Positions 1 through 7,928 of a stretch of DNA of 35,148 nucleotides are shown in pieces. The DNA lies in NCBI GenBank assembly GCA_013152715.1, contig JAADFU010000096.1, forward strand, positions 1 to 35,148, written 5' to 3'. Origin of the DNA: Calditrichota bacterium (GTDB taxonomy: Bacteria; Zhuqueibacterota; Zhuqueibacteria; Thermofontimicrobiales; Thermofontimicrobiaceae). Position 1 is the first letter of the stretch. Each line of letters begins with the position of its first letter. Under the pieces are notes generated by a model. The model was not told the origin of the DNA, made no database searches, and saw only the letters and a program-made list of their open reading frames with translations. The translations under genes and the position numbers were made by a program.

Positions 1-1023
1 GATTTAATGATTAACGATATTGCGATTGACCTGGGAACAGCAAATACACTCATTTACATAAAAGGCAAAGGCATTGTTGTCGACGAACCCTCTGTGGTAG
101 CAGTGAAAAAGGCCACGCAGGAAATTGTGGCTTATGGAAATGAAGCCAAGGAAATGGTCGGCAGAACGCCGGGAGAAATCATCACAGTTCGGCCTCTGCA
201 GGGCGGCGTCATTGCGGATTTTGAATTAACCGAACAAATGATTCGTTTTTTCATTCGCAAGGCAAAAGTGAGTCGATTTGTCAGACCGCGCATTGCCATT
301 GCCATTCCGTCGGGAATTACAGAAGTGGAAAAACGCGCTGTCCGCGATGCTGCCGAACATGTTGGCGCCCGCGAAGTGTATTTGGTGGATGAGCCGATGG
401 CTGCGGCAATTGGAATCGACCTGCCTATCGAGGAGCCTGTGGGAAGTATGGTCGTGGACATTGGCGGCGGCACTACGGAAATCGCGGTTATTGCGCTGTC
501 CGGAATTGTCACTCATATTTCTATTCGCATCGCCGGCGATGAGATGAATGAGTCGATTGTGCAATATTTCAAGAAAAAATACAGCCTACTCATTGGCGAC
601 AATTCAGCGGAAATGATTAAGATGAAATTAGGCTCGGCTGCGCCGCACAATGAAAAATCTTCACTCACACTCAAAGGAAGAGATTTGCTGGAGGGAATTC
701 CCAAAACAGTGGAAATTACTGGCAGTGAAGTCCAGGAAGCTTTAACTGAACCGGTGAATTCCATCGTTGAAGCGGTGAAATTGTGCCTGGAGCGAACTCC
801 GCCCGAGTTGTCCGCAGACATTTTGGATCGAGGAATCATCATGAGCGGCGGCGGCGCTCTGCTCAAAGGTCTCGACGAGAGAATTCGGCAGGAAACAAAT
901 TTGCCGGTCATTGTTACCGATGATCCGCTCAAAGCCGTCGTTATGGGCACGGGTACGATTTTAACGGATATTTACAAATATCAAAAAGTGCTGACCAAAA
1001 CCAAGCGCGAGTACGGCAGTTAG
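1..1023 (+). CDS. mreB: MreB, actin-like rod-shape protein (5' end probably outside the window)
   Basis: Bacterial actin homologue that polymerises under the inner membrane and positions the elongation machinery. Actin-fold ATPase motifs are all visible: phosphate-1 DLGTANT near the N-terminus, phosphate-2 DIGGGTTEIAV around residue 150, and the adenosine loop SGGGALLKGL near residue 280. The first ATG is at 7, but the two codons before it (Asp-Leu) are open in the same frame. MreB proteins normally carry a few residues, often a membrane-binding amphipathic segment, before the NDIAIDLGT motif. The real start is therefore probably upstream of base 1. From the ATG the protein is 338 residues, only slightly shorter than the usual 340-350. 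It heads the mreBCD-mrdA-rodA operon. Identification is very secure; only the start is open. Confidence 0.96.
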   Translation, partial: DLMINDIAIDLGTANTLIYIKGKGIVVDEPSVVAVKKATQEIVAYGNEAKEMVGRTPGEIITVRPLQGGVIADFELTEQMIRFFIRKAKVSRFVRPRIAIAIPSGITEVEKRAVRDAAEHVGAREVYLVDEPMAAAIGIDLPIEEPVGSMVVDIGGGTTEIAVIALSGIVTHISIRIAGDEMNESIVQYFKKKYSLLIGDNSAEMIKMKLGSAAPHNEKSSLTLKGRDLLEGIPKTVEITGSEVQEALTEPVNSIVEAVKLCLERTPPELSADILDRGIIMSGGGALLKGLDERIRQETNLPVIVTDDPLKAVVMGTGTILTDIYKYQKVLTKTKREYGS

Positions 1024-1066
1024 CAGGTTTCTTTTTGTAGAATTTAAAAAAACCGGATTTCATTTC

Positions 1067-1095
1067 AAAGCTGGACGATTGGTCCGGCTTTTGTG
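1067..1095 (+). terminator. Stem-loop between mreB and mreC, possible attenuator or weak terminator
   Basis: A 10-bp stem (1067-1076 pairing with 1082-1091, one G-U pair) closes a 5-base loop and is followed by only a short T run. It sits in the 101-bp gap between mreB and mreC. The short T run suggests partial termination or an mRNA processing or stability element that would give more mreB than mreCD transcript, as is common in such operons. This is inferred from structure only. Confidence 0.4.
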
Positions 1096-1124
1096 CGTTT
1101 AAAAACATTGAGTGAATTAAGCTC

Positions 1125-1925
1125 ATGCGATTGAAGCGAATAGTACAACAGTATCGCGATTATTTCGTCTTTTCCGGGCTGGTGATGATTTCCTTGCTAT
1201 TGATTTTTTCCAATCAAAATCGCCAGGTGGAGACGGTCAAATTGTGGATGGCAGGATTAATGGGCATCGCGCATCACGACTGGACGCGCGTCACAGATTA
1301 TTTTCATTTGTCGCATGAAAACCAGCAATTGCTTCAGGAAAATACGCGGCTGGCGCTGGAAAATAATGCGCTGCAGGAAATGCGCCTGGAGAACGAGCGT
1401 TTGAGAAAAATGCTCGATTTCAAAAAAACGATGTCAATGGAATTGCTCCCGGCGAAAGTTATTGGTCGTCGCGAGCATGGTTTGGTTCACAGTTTGGCGC
1501 TTGATGTCGGCGTTCGGGACAAGGTTCGTCGCAATATGCCGTTGGTCGTTCCCGCCGGTTTGGTAGGAAAAGTGTATCGCGTCGGAGATGACGCCTGTCT
1601 GGCGCAATTGCTTTTAGATCGAAATTTTCGCGTCAGTGCGGTAGTGCAGCGCAGCCGCGTTCGCGGAATTGTGAGTTGGCGCGGTGGCGACGTTTGCTTG
1701 CTGAATAATGTGGCGCGTCGCGCTGATGTGGAAATTGGCGACTTGGTCGTCACTTCTGGCTACGGCGAAATTTACCCCGCGGGTTTGCCCATCGGCAAAG
1801 TTGTGAAATTGGACGAGGATCCGCGTTCATTGTTTCTAACCATTAAACTAAAACCAAGCGTCGATTTTAATAAGATAGAAGAAGTCTTTATTATTAGGCG
1901 GAAAATTTTTGAGCAACTGAAATAG
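1125..1925 (+). CDS. mreC: MreC, rod-shape-determining periplasmic scaffold
   Basis: Bitopic inner-membrane protein that links cytoplasmic MreB filaments to periplasmic PBP2/RodA. A short basic N-terminus (MRLKR) precedes one membrane segment at about residues 14-32. A leucine/glutamate-rich coiled coil follows at about residues 60-100 (HENQQLLQENTRLALENNAL), and then the two-barrel MreC core with the typical segment RVRGIVSWRGG and the late motif VVTSGYGEIYPAGLPIGKV. At 266 residues it is close to the usual length. The ribosome-binding site before the ATG is weak, consistent with read-through translation in an operon. The stop is 5 bp before mreD. Confidence 0.95.
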   Translation: MRLKRIVQQYRDYFVFSGLVMISLLLIFSNQNRQVETVKLWMAGLMGIAHHDWTRVTDYFHLSHENQQLLQENTRLALENNALQEMRLENERLRKMLDFKKTMSMELLPAKVIGRREHGLVHSLALDVGVRDKVRRNMPLVVPAGLVGKVYRVGDDACLAQLLLDRNFRVSAVVQRSRVRGIVSWRGGDVCLLNNVARRADVEIGDLVVTSGYGEIYPAGLPIGKVVKLDEDPRSLFLTIKLKPSVDFNKIEEVFIIRRKIFEQLK

Positions 1926-1930
1926 AGCGG

Positions 1931-2434
1931 ATGTCGATCATTTCTTTCATAAAATATTTGATTCTTGCTTTGCTGCTCATTTGGGTGGAGACAGGTTTTT
2001 TGCATCTTTTTTCAATTTATGGCGCAACTCCCGATCTGATTTTGATTTTAGTTCTCCTGGTGAGTTTTCGCGAAGATAGAGTAATGGCGCTGCTGGTGGC
2101 TTTTGTTGCCGGATTATTGCAGGATGTGTTTGCCACCCACTTTTGGGGTTTATCCGCTCTCACAAAATTAATCGTTGCGTTAATAGGCAGTAATTTTCAG
2201 CGTGCTGATCGTGATTATCCGCTGACCTATTTCGCCGGCTCATTTTTACTGCTCATTTTCATTCACGAAATTTTGCACCAATTTTTATTTTCACTTGGCA
2301 GCGAGATGTCTTTTTGGCAAGTTTTATGGCGAAGCACAATACCAGGCACGATTTATACTTTTGTTATTTCGTTGGTGATTTACTTTCTTTTTCAAAATCG
2401 ACTTTGGCAAACAAAAATGGTTAAATCGTTTTGA
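1931..2434 (+). CDS. mreD: MreD, rod-shape-determining membrane protein
   Basis: Small polytopic inner-membrane protein of the elongasome. It is 167 residues, almost entirely hydrophobic with about five to six predicted membrane segments, and carries the family-like segments GATPDLILILVLLVSF and GLLQDVFATHFWGLSAL. Sequence conservation in MreD is low, so the call rests on topology, these motifs and its invariant place between mreC and the PBP2 gene. A GAGCGG ribosome-binding site lies directly before the ATG. Its TGA overlaps the ATG of the next gene by one base (TGATG), which suggests translational coupling. Confidence 0.93.
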   Translation: MSIISFIKYLILALLLIWVETGFLHLFSIYGATPDLILILVLLVSFREDRVMALLVAFVAGLLQDVFATHFWGLSALTKLIVALIGSNFQRADRDYPLTYFAGSFLLLIFIHEILHQFLFSLGSEMSFWQVLWRSTIPGTIYTFVISLVIYFLFQNRLWQTKMVKSF

Positions 2435-4218
2435 TGGACTATCACAGGCAACATCTGAAGCAGAGGCAAAGTCAGCTTTCTCTATTTTTTATTTTTGTTT
2501 TTGTGGGGCTTGCTGGGCGTTTCTTCTATTTGCAGGTATATGAGCAAGAGCAATATTTACGCGCTTCGGAAAACAATCGCATTCGCGAAGTGATCTTAAA
2601 ACCAAACCGCGGATTGATTTTTGACCGCAATGGCAGCGTGCTGGTGGAAAATCATGCGGCTTACGATGTTTTTGTGATTCCTTTTGAGGTTCTGAAAAAT
2701 GACACGGTTTTGCAACTCGCGGCGAAAATTTTATCTGAAGATGAGGGAGCGTTAAAGAGAAAGATTAAAAAAAAGCAGATTGGGCCTTTTAATCCGGTGA
2801 CAGTCAAAAGTTTTGTTGATTTTGAGACACTCTCTCAGATTGAAGAACATGAATTAGAATTGCCCGGCGTGGGTGTACAGGTTGAGCCGCGGCGCTACTA
2901 TCCAGACAGCGCTAATGCCGCTCACCTGTTGGGATATGTCGGCGAAATTACAAAGGAAGAGATCAAAAGCGGCTCTTATCCGGGAGTCAGAATTGGCGAT
3001 TTTGTCGGCAAGCGCGGTCTGGAAAAATATTATGATCAAATTTTGCGCGGCACGCCGGGCCAGAGGTATGTCGAAGTCGATGCCTTGGGCAGAGAAGTGC
3101 GTACACTGACCGACAGGCCGGAAATCCCACCTGTGCCGGGAAAAAATTTGCACATTTCCCTTGATGCACGTCTTCAGCGCTTGCTTGAACGGGAAATGGA
3201 AGGCAAAACAGGAGCCGCGATTGTCGTCCATTGCCAAAGCGGAGAAATTCTGGCAATGGTGAGCAAGCCCGATTACCCGCAGCGTCTTTTCTCCGAATTC
3301 ATTGCGCCGAATGAATGGCAAAAGATTGTTACTGATCCGCAAAAGCCGCTTTTTCACCGCGCCATTCAAAGTTTGTATCCGCCGGGGTCCACGTACAAAT
3401 TAGTGCTGGCAGCAGCCGCGCTGGAAAATGGCGTCAATCCGTTCACAAAAAAATTCAATTGCGCCGGTTCCTATCGGTTAGGCCAAAAAACCTTTGACTG
3501 TTGGAAACCTGGCGGCCATGGCGTTTTAAATTTAGTCGAAGCTATCGAGCAGTCGTGCAATGTATATTTTTATCAACTATCTTTGGAAGTCGGCCTGGAC
3601 AAATGGGCGGAAATTTCAAGACAATTTTTATTCCAGCAAGTCACGAATATTGATCTGCCCGGGGAAAGCAGGGGCGTTATTCCCGATCGTGAATTTTTGG
3701 ATAAAAAATACGGCAAAAATCGCTGGACAAAGGGATTGATATTAAATCAGGCGATCGGCCAGGGCGACGTGCTGGTGACGCCGCTTCAGATGGCGCGGTT
3801 GGCGATGGTTATTGCCAATCGCGGCGAGTATCTGCCATTTCATCTATTGCGTTATACAGAAGATCCTTTGACAAAAGAGCGGGAATGGGCGCCATACAAA
3901 GCGAATCGAATAAAAGGAGTTTCCGAGAGAACATTTGAAATATTACGCCAGGCAATGTGGCGCGTGGTGAACGGAGAAAATGGCACAGCGAAGGCAGCGC
4001 GCCAATGGGGAATCGAAGTCGCCGGAAAAACAGGCACTGCGGAAAATTCCCACGGCGCGCCTCATGCCTGGTTTGTAGGTTTTGCTCCGTACGAAAATCC
4101 GGAGATTGCGATGTGTATCATTATTGAAAACGGCGGCTCCGGCGGTCATAAGGCGGCTCCGATTGCGAGCGAGATTGTGAAAACTTATTTTTCAACGGAG
4201 TTCAGCCATGTCGACTGA
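2434..4218 (+). CDS. mrdA: Penicillin-binding protein 2 (PBP2/MrdA), elongasome transpeptidase
   Basis: Class B PBP that cross-links peptidoglycan during cell elongation as the partner of RodA. One N-terminal membrane anchor is seen (about residues 15-33), followed by the PBP dimer domain with the conserved NRGLIFDRNG segment. The transpeptidase domain has all three catalytic motifs: S319-TYK (nucleophile Ser319, Lys322), S374-C-N and K532-T-G. The length of 594 residues is typical. The start is taken as the ATG at 2434, which overlaps the mreD stop as TGATG; a TTG codon just upstream is less likely. The 3' end overlaps rodA by 11 bp. Confidence 0.96.
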   Translation: MDYHRQHLKQRQSQLSLFFIFVFVGLAGRFFYLQVYEQEQYLRASENNRIREVILKPNRGLIFDRNGSVLVENHAAYDVFVIPFEVLKNDTVLQLAAKILSEDEGALKRKIKKKQIGPFNPVTVKSFVDFETLSQIEEHELELPGVGVQVEPRRYYPDSANAAHLLGYVGEITKEEIKSGSYPGVRIGDFVGKRGLEKYYDQILRGTPGQRYVEVDALGREVRTLTDRPEIPPVPGKNLHISLDARLQRLLEREMEGKTGAAIVVHCQSGEILAMVSKPDYPQRLFSEFIAPNEWQKIVTDPQKPLFHRAIQSLYPPGSTYKLVLAAAALENGVNPFTKKFNCAGSYRLGQKTFDCWKPGGHGVLNLVEAIEQSCNVYFYQLSLEVGLDKWAEISRQFLFQQVTNIDLPGESRGVIPDREFLDKKYGKNRWTKGLILNQAIGQGDVLVTPLQMARLAMVIANRGEYLPFHLLRYTEDPLTKEREWAPYKANRIKGVSERTFEILRQAMWRVVNGENGTAKAARQWGIEVAGKTGTAENSHGAPHAWFVGFAPYENPEIAMCIIIENGGSGGHKAAPIASEIVKTYFSTEFSHVD

Positions 4219-5440
4219 GCAGAAAATGAAGATTTTCCCGGGCGATGCACTGGTTATCGCTGCGATAATGATCTTGGCGCTGTTGGGCCTGGCGGCAATT
4301 TTCAGCGCTTCTCATTATGGCAGCTCAGACGCGGTGAGCGATAATTTTTCGAAACAATTTTATTGGATGATGATTGGCATCATGATCGCATTGGCTGTAA
4401 TCCTTCTGCCGACCAGATATCTCTATTTGTCTGCCTATTGGATTTATGCTTTTTGCATAATTTTGCTGCTGATGGCGCTCGTTTTTAGTCATGGAGAATC
4501 TATCCGACGCTGGCTCGTCATCGGGGGAGTTCGTTTTCAACCTTCGGAACTGGCAAAAGTTGGGACTTTATTAGCATTGTCAAAATATTTGAGCGATGAG
4601 GATAGAGATTTGCGGCGTCTGAAGGATATTTTGCTCGCCTTTGCAATTGTTGGATTTCCTTGTTTACTAATTTTTGTTGAACCGGATTTGGGCACGTCGT
4701 TGGTTTTCCTCGCGTTTGTGTTGCCCATACTCTATTGGGCGGGGCTGCCGTCATTTTACGCGTTTGCGATAGTGACGCCATTTTTGGTGATGGCGGCGTC
4801 GTTTAATTTTTATACTTTTTTTGTGATCATTGTCGCAATCGTAGCTTTATCTTTTTATTTCAAGCGCGGGCTGGCAGTCTCAGCGCTGTTGTTTGGCTCG
4901 AGCATTATCGTCGGCGTGATCACGCCTTTGTTGTGGAATCGATTACATGGTTATCAAAAACATCGAATTTTGACATTCCTGGGAATCGAGGCGGATCCTT
5001 ATGGGCTAAGTTATCAAGTGATCCAATCAAAGGTCGCGATTGGTTCCGGGGGATTTGCCGGAAAAGGATTTTTGAACGGCACGCAAACGCAACTGCGTTT
5101 TTTGCCGGCGCAGCACACGGACTTTGTGTTTTCGGTGATAGGCGAAGAATTTGGTTTTCTGGGAAGTTTTTTTGTGTTGGCTTTATTTTTGTTCATAATA
5201 TTGCGCGGCATCTATGTCAGTGCAGTCGTCAAAAATCGTTTTTTGAGTCTGCTCACATTCGGGGCTGTGATTGTGTTGGCGTTTCATATTGTGGTAAATA
5301 CCGGCATGACGGTCGGAATTTTCCCGGTGACTGGTCTTCCTTTGCCATTTTTGAGCTACGGCGGCTCGTTCATGGCGACCTGTTTTCTGATGGCTGGTTT
5401 TATTTTGCACGCCTCGTTTCGCCGCTATCAATATTTTTGA
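4208..5440 (+). CDS. rodA: RodA, SEDS-family peptidoglycan glycosyltransferase
   Basis: Polytopic SEDS polymerase that extends glycan strands from lipid II together with PBP2. Family signatures are clear: RRWLVIGGVRFQPSELAKV, FVEPDLGTSLVFL, HTDFVFSVIGEEFGFLGS and the C-terminal VTGLPLPFLSYGGS. There are about ten hydrophobic segments in 410 residues, a normal length. The ATG lies inside the end of mrdA, an 11-bp overlap typical of coupled genes; a second in-frame ATG six codons later is possible. It closes the mre operon. No convincing intrinsic terminator is seen directly after it. Confidence 0.96.
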   Translation: MSTEQKMKIFPGDALVIAAIMILALLGLAAIFSASHYGSSDAVSDNFSKQFYWMMIGIMIALAVILLPTRYLYLSAYWIYAFCIILLLMALVFSHGESIRRWLVIGGVRFQPSELAKVGTLLALSKYLSDEDRDLRRLKDILLAFAIVGFPCLLIFVEPDLGTSLVFLAFVLPILYWAGLPSFYAFAIVTPFLVMAASFNFYTFFVIIVAIVALSFYFKRGLAVSALLFGSSIIVGVITPLLWNRLHGYQKHRILTFLGIEADPYGLSYQVIQSKVAIGSGGFAGKGFLNGTQTQLRFLPAQHTDFVFSVIGEEFGFLGSFFVLALFLFIILRGIYVSAVVKNRFLSLLTFGAVIVLAFHIVVNTGMTVGIFPVTGLPLPFLSYGGSFMATCFLMAGFILHASFRRYQYF

Positions 5441-5783
5441 TACGAATTAACAATCTGGGCGGAACTTTTTTGGCAGCGAATGGAGTAAAATATTAGAGTC
5501 TCGAAGCACAAAATTTGAACGGAGCTGTTTCGATACGATTTTTGACGGGTAGATCAGGTGACCGATAACCGGTTATCGCAGAAAATATTTTTAAGAATCC
5601 AGCGAATATGTCGAAGATTAACCATTTTTTAATTATGTGAATGTTAATTTCTTTGTTTTATTGGTAATTTTTACTACTTATTTGTTAAAATAAAAAAAAC
5701 ACCTTGACTTTTTAGCTAAATTTTAATAAATTTTTAGTAATAAGTTTATCAAACTATTTTAGTTATGATAGAGGAGGATAGAT
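5441..5783 (+). promoter_or_regulatory. 343-bp AT-rich leader upstream of the outer-membrane protein gene
   Basis: This gap holds no convincing gene. It contains a perfect 16-bp palindrome at 5563-5578, then about 180 bp of strongly AT-rich sequence. A TTGACT box lies at 5704-5709 with AT-rich -10-like hexamers (for example 5727-5732) at about 17-bp spacing. A strong GAGGAGG ribosome-binding site at 5771-5777 precedes the TTG start. The layout fits an independently regulated promoter for the next gene pair. The hexamer assignment is tentative because many AT-rich alternatives exist. Confidence 0.4.
5563..5578. promoter_or_regulatory. Perfect 16-bp palindrome, candidate operator
   Basis: CGATAACCGGTTATCG reads identically on both strands, with no spacer and no mismatch. 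It lies about 220 bp upstream of the outer-membrane protein start and 123 bp downstream of rodA. It has no T-run and a zero-length loop, so it is not a terminator. A dimeric regulator site is the natural reading; the regulator is unknown. Confidence 0.4.
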
Positions 5784-6986
5784 TTGAAACCTAAAAATAT
5801 TTTATTGGGACTAATAATCACTTTTTTGACTATCCCCGGAATTCTCCTTGCCGGTGGTGAGCAGACAAACATGGCTATTGGCCTTCGCGTAGGTCTCAGC
5901 CGCCTGGATGGCGACATTGACAATCCTCCATTTCAGCCGATGTACTACGGCACTCTGAGCTACAATCTGTTTGAATTTTTGGCAGTTGGTTTTGAAAGTG
6001 GTTATGCCACGATCGGCGGACAGGTTTATGGCGAAGAAAATAAAAATTTCAAGACGATAATCATACCTTACGAAGGTCACCTAAAATTTTCCTTTTTTCC
6101 TTTAAGTCGCGTTAATCCGTATGTTATTTTAGGCGGTGGCGGATTTGCCTGGGACTACACGATTGACGGAAAAACCGATACCAACGAAATTACCGGAAAT
6201 GCCAAAAAAGGATATGATTCTTTTTTGAAAAGCGGCGCCGGAGTAGAGATTGCCTTGTCCCAGAATCGAGATATCTACTTTAATATCGGCGCGACATACA
6301 GATACTCTTTGACTGATATGTTGGATGATTTGAATTCTGATTTTGTCAACCATAGGCATCCGCTAAATGACGCCGTTGTTAATATCTATGGCGGATTTAC
6401 TTATTATTTTCGTACCAGCAAACGGGGCGATCAAGATCATGATTGGGTTCCGGATGAGCTCGATTTGAAAGTAGAAATACCGGAAGATCCCGATGGCTAT
6501 CTGGATCACGACGGCGTTCCTGATGATATGGCGCAAGTTCCGACCTTGGGAGTGGCGGGCGAAGTTGATAGCACCCAGGTGGACAACCAGCCGCCGGTAG
6601 TCATACACAATCCGGTACACCGTGTGGAGCAGGGACACGATATTAAGATAAAAGCGGATATTTATGAAAATTCTAAGTTGAAAATCGCTTCTGTGATTTA
6701 TCGCCCAGTAGGAACGAGTGGCTGGAAAGTTGGCAAACTCAGATCAAAAGGTGGAATCGCATACGAGGGCATAATTCCCGGGAGATATGTTTTGCCGCAG
6801 GGACTGGAATATTGCGTCATTGCCATCGATGAGGCGATTAGCGGAATCGGTTATTCTGGTTTGCCCAAGCTTCCTGTGAGAGTGGAAGTCATTTCGCATC
6901 CCAAGGTATGGCGAATTGTCAGCAGTATTGCTGCACTCATTGGTTGGGGTGGTTCGGGATATTTAATGTTGAAAAAACAAAAGTAA
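5784..6986 (+). CDS. Outer-membrane beta-barrel protein with Ca-binding-like segment, Ig-like domain and C-terminal hydrophobic helix
   Basis: Predicted envelope protein of 400 residues; exact function not recognised. A signal peptide (residues 1-23, hydrophobic core ending LLA) is followed by an OmpA/OmpW-like barrel at about 25-210, with alternating aromatic strands such as VNPYVILGGGGFAWDY and VNIYGGFTYYF. From residue 216 comes an Asp-rich segment (DQDHDWVPDELD, then DPDGYLDHDGVPDD) resembling thrombospondin type-3 calcium-binding repeats. A beta-rich Ig-like region starts at PPVVIHNPV, and a last hydrophobic stretch (about 375-395) ends in KKQK. A terminal helix is odd for a barrel protein. 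The start is TTG, chosen because a strong GAGGAGG lies 6 nt upstream and no in-frame ATG fits. It probably forms a unit with the following lipoprotein gene. Confidence 0.8.
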   Translation: MKPKNILLGLIITFLTIPGILLAGGEQTNMAIGLRVGLSRLDGDIDNPPFQPMYYGTLSYNLFEFLAVGFESGYATIGGQVYGEENKNFKTIIIPYEGHLKFSFFPLSRVNPYVILGGGGFAWDYTIDGKTDTNEITGNAKKGYDSFLKSGAGVEIALSQNRDIYFNIGATYRYSLTDMLDDLNSDFVNHRHPLNDAVVNIYGGFTYYFRTSKRGDQDHDWVPDELDLKVEIPEDPDGYLDHDGVPDDMAQVPTLGVAGEVDSTQVDNQPPVVIHNPVHRVEQGHDIKIKADIYENSKLKIASVIYRPVGTSGWKVGKLRSKGGIAYEGIIPGRYVLPQGLEYCVIAIDEAISGIGYSGLPKLPVRVEVISHPKVWRIVSSIAALIGWGGSGYLMLKKQK

Positions 6987-7006
6987 TTGTGAAAGGGGAT
7001 AAAACC

Positions 7007-7828
7007 ATGAACTCGTCAAAAATTTTTGTCTTTTTTGTCGGATTGTTCGCATTGGTGATTTGGGGATGCGCTTCAAATCAGCCGCCCGTGGATGTTGGCG
7101 GGCAACCGGCGGACACGTCAAATGCGCAAAATCAAGCGGAGATTGATCAATTATTTAATATCATAAATCAGAGCGAAGCGCCACAGCAGGATAAAGCAGC
7201 CAGTGAAGATGAGGTTTTGCAACTGCTGGGCATTAAAAAAGATCAGAAAGAAAAGAGCACAGTAGAGCAGCAACCGGCGTCGACGTCAGACGATCAACTC
7301 AAGAAAGAAATTGATACGCTTGAACAGCAACTGGCGGACAAAGAGGCGGAGATTGCTAATCTGAAATCGAGTGTCGCAGAGAAAGATAAGGTGCTGGACC
7401 AGTTGGAAACGCAAAAACCCGCAGCCGCATCAGCGAGCGGGACGCCGACTATTAGCGGAAATTATAAACAAGATTACCAAGCGGCGTTGCAGGAATATTA
7501 TAATCGGAATTACAAAACGGCAATAAAAATGTTCGAAGAATTGTTGGCGATTGACTCTTCTAATTCTTTGGCTGACAATGCCCGCTATTGGATTGGGGAA
7601 TGTTACTACGGCCTGGGAAATTACGATCAGGCTATTATCGAATTTACAAAAGTTTTTTCCTTTACAAAATCCAATAAAATGGCCGACGCTCAGCTAAAAA
7701 TAGGGCTTTGTTATTTTCGGCTCGGAGATCGGGCGCGCGCGGCGGAAGAATTTGAACGGCTCATTAATGATTATCCCGACAGCGAGTATGTGGGTAAAGC
7801 GCGAGAATTTTTAGCTAAAATACAATAG
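7007..7828 (+). CDS. CpoB/YbgF-like TPR lipoprotein
   Basis: Predicted lipoprotein of 273 residues. The signal peptide ends in a lipobox-like IWGC with lipidated Cys21. A low-complexity Gln/Ser-rich linker and a coiled coil at about residues 95-135 (LKKEIDTLEQQLADKEAEI) follow. Tetratricopeptide repeats run from residue 156 to the end, including YWIGECYYGLGNYDQAI and LKIGLCYFRLGDRARAAEEF. Coiled coil plus C-terminal TPRs is the CpoB/YbgF architecture, a periplasmic partner of the Tol-Pal system and PBP1B in proteobacteria; here the role is inferred. No tol or pal gene is in the window. The reading frame is open upstream, but the ATG at 7007 with AAAGGGG 9 nt before it and a proper signal peptide is the clear start. 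Confidence 0.85.
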   Translation: MNSSKIFVFFVGLFALVIWGCASNQPPVDVGGQPADTSNAQNQAEIDQLFNIINQSEAPQQDKAASEDEVLQLLGIKKDQKEKSTVEQQPASTSDDQLKKEIDTLEQQLADKEAEIANLKSSVAEKDKVLDQLETQKPAAASASGTPTISGNYKQDYQAALQEYYNRNYKTAIKMFEELLAIDSSNSLADNARYWIGECYYGLGNYDQAIIEFTKVFSFTKSNKMADAQLKIGLCYFRLGDRARAAEEFERLINDYPDSEYVGKAREFLAKIQ

Positions 7829-7853
7829 GCGCAAATTTCACAAAATACGAACG

Positions 7854-7886
7854 GGTCGAAGAAAATCATCTTCGACCTTTGTTTTT
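7854..7886 (+). terminator. Intrinsic terminator after the TPR lipoprotein gene
   Basis: A perfect 9-bp stem (GGTCGAAGA at 7854-7862 with TCTTCGACC at 7869-7877) and a 6-base loop are followed immediately by a T-rich tail (TTTGTTTTTTG). This is the clearest rho-independent terminator in the window. It separates the envelope genes from galT-glgA. Confidence 0.88.
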
Positions 7887-7928
7887 TGTCGGCAGGAGAA
7901 ATAATCTAATCAAACAGATTTATAGGTT

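Noticed and set aside
132-564. Long minus-strand open frames inside mreB (and similar frames inside most other genes)
   Set aside because: They lie opposite strongly conserved genes, show no recognisable domains and have no ribosome-binding sites; they are shadows of the coding strand.
4933-5496. 187-codon + strand frame overlapping the end of rodA
   Set aside because: It is an alternative frame of rodA, which has full SEDS conservation to its stop; the product has no recognisable domain.
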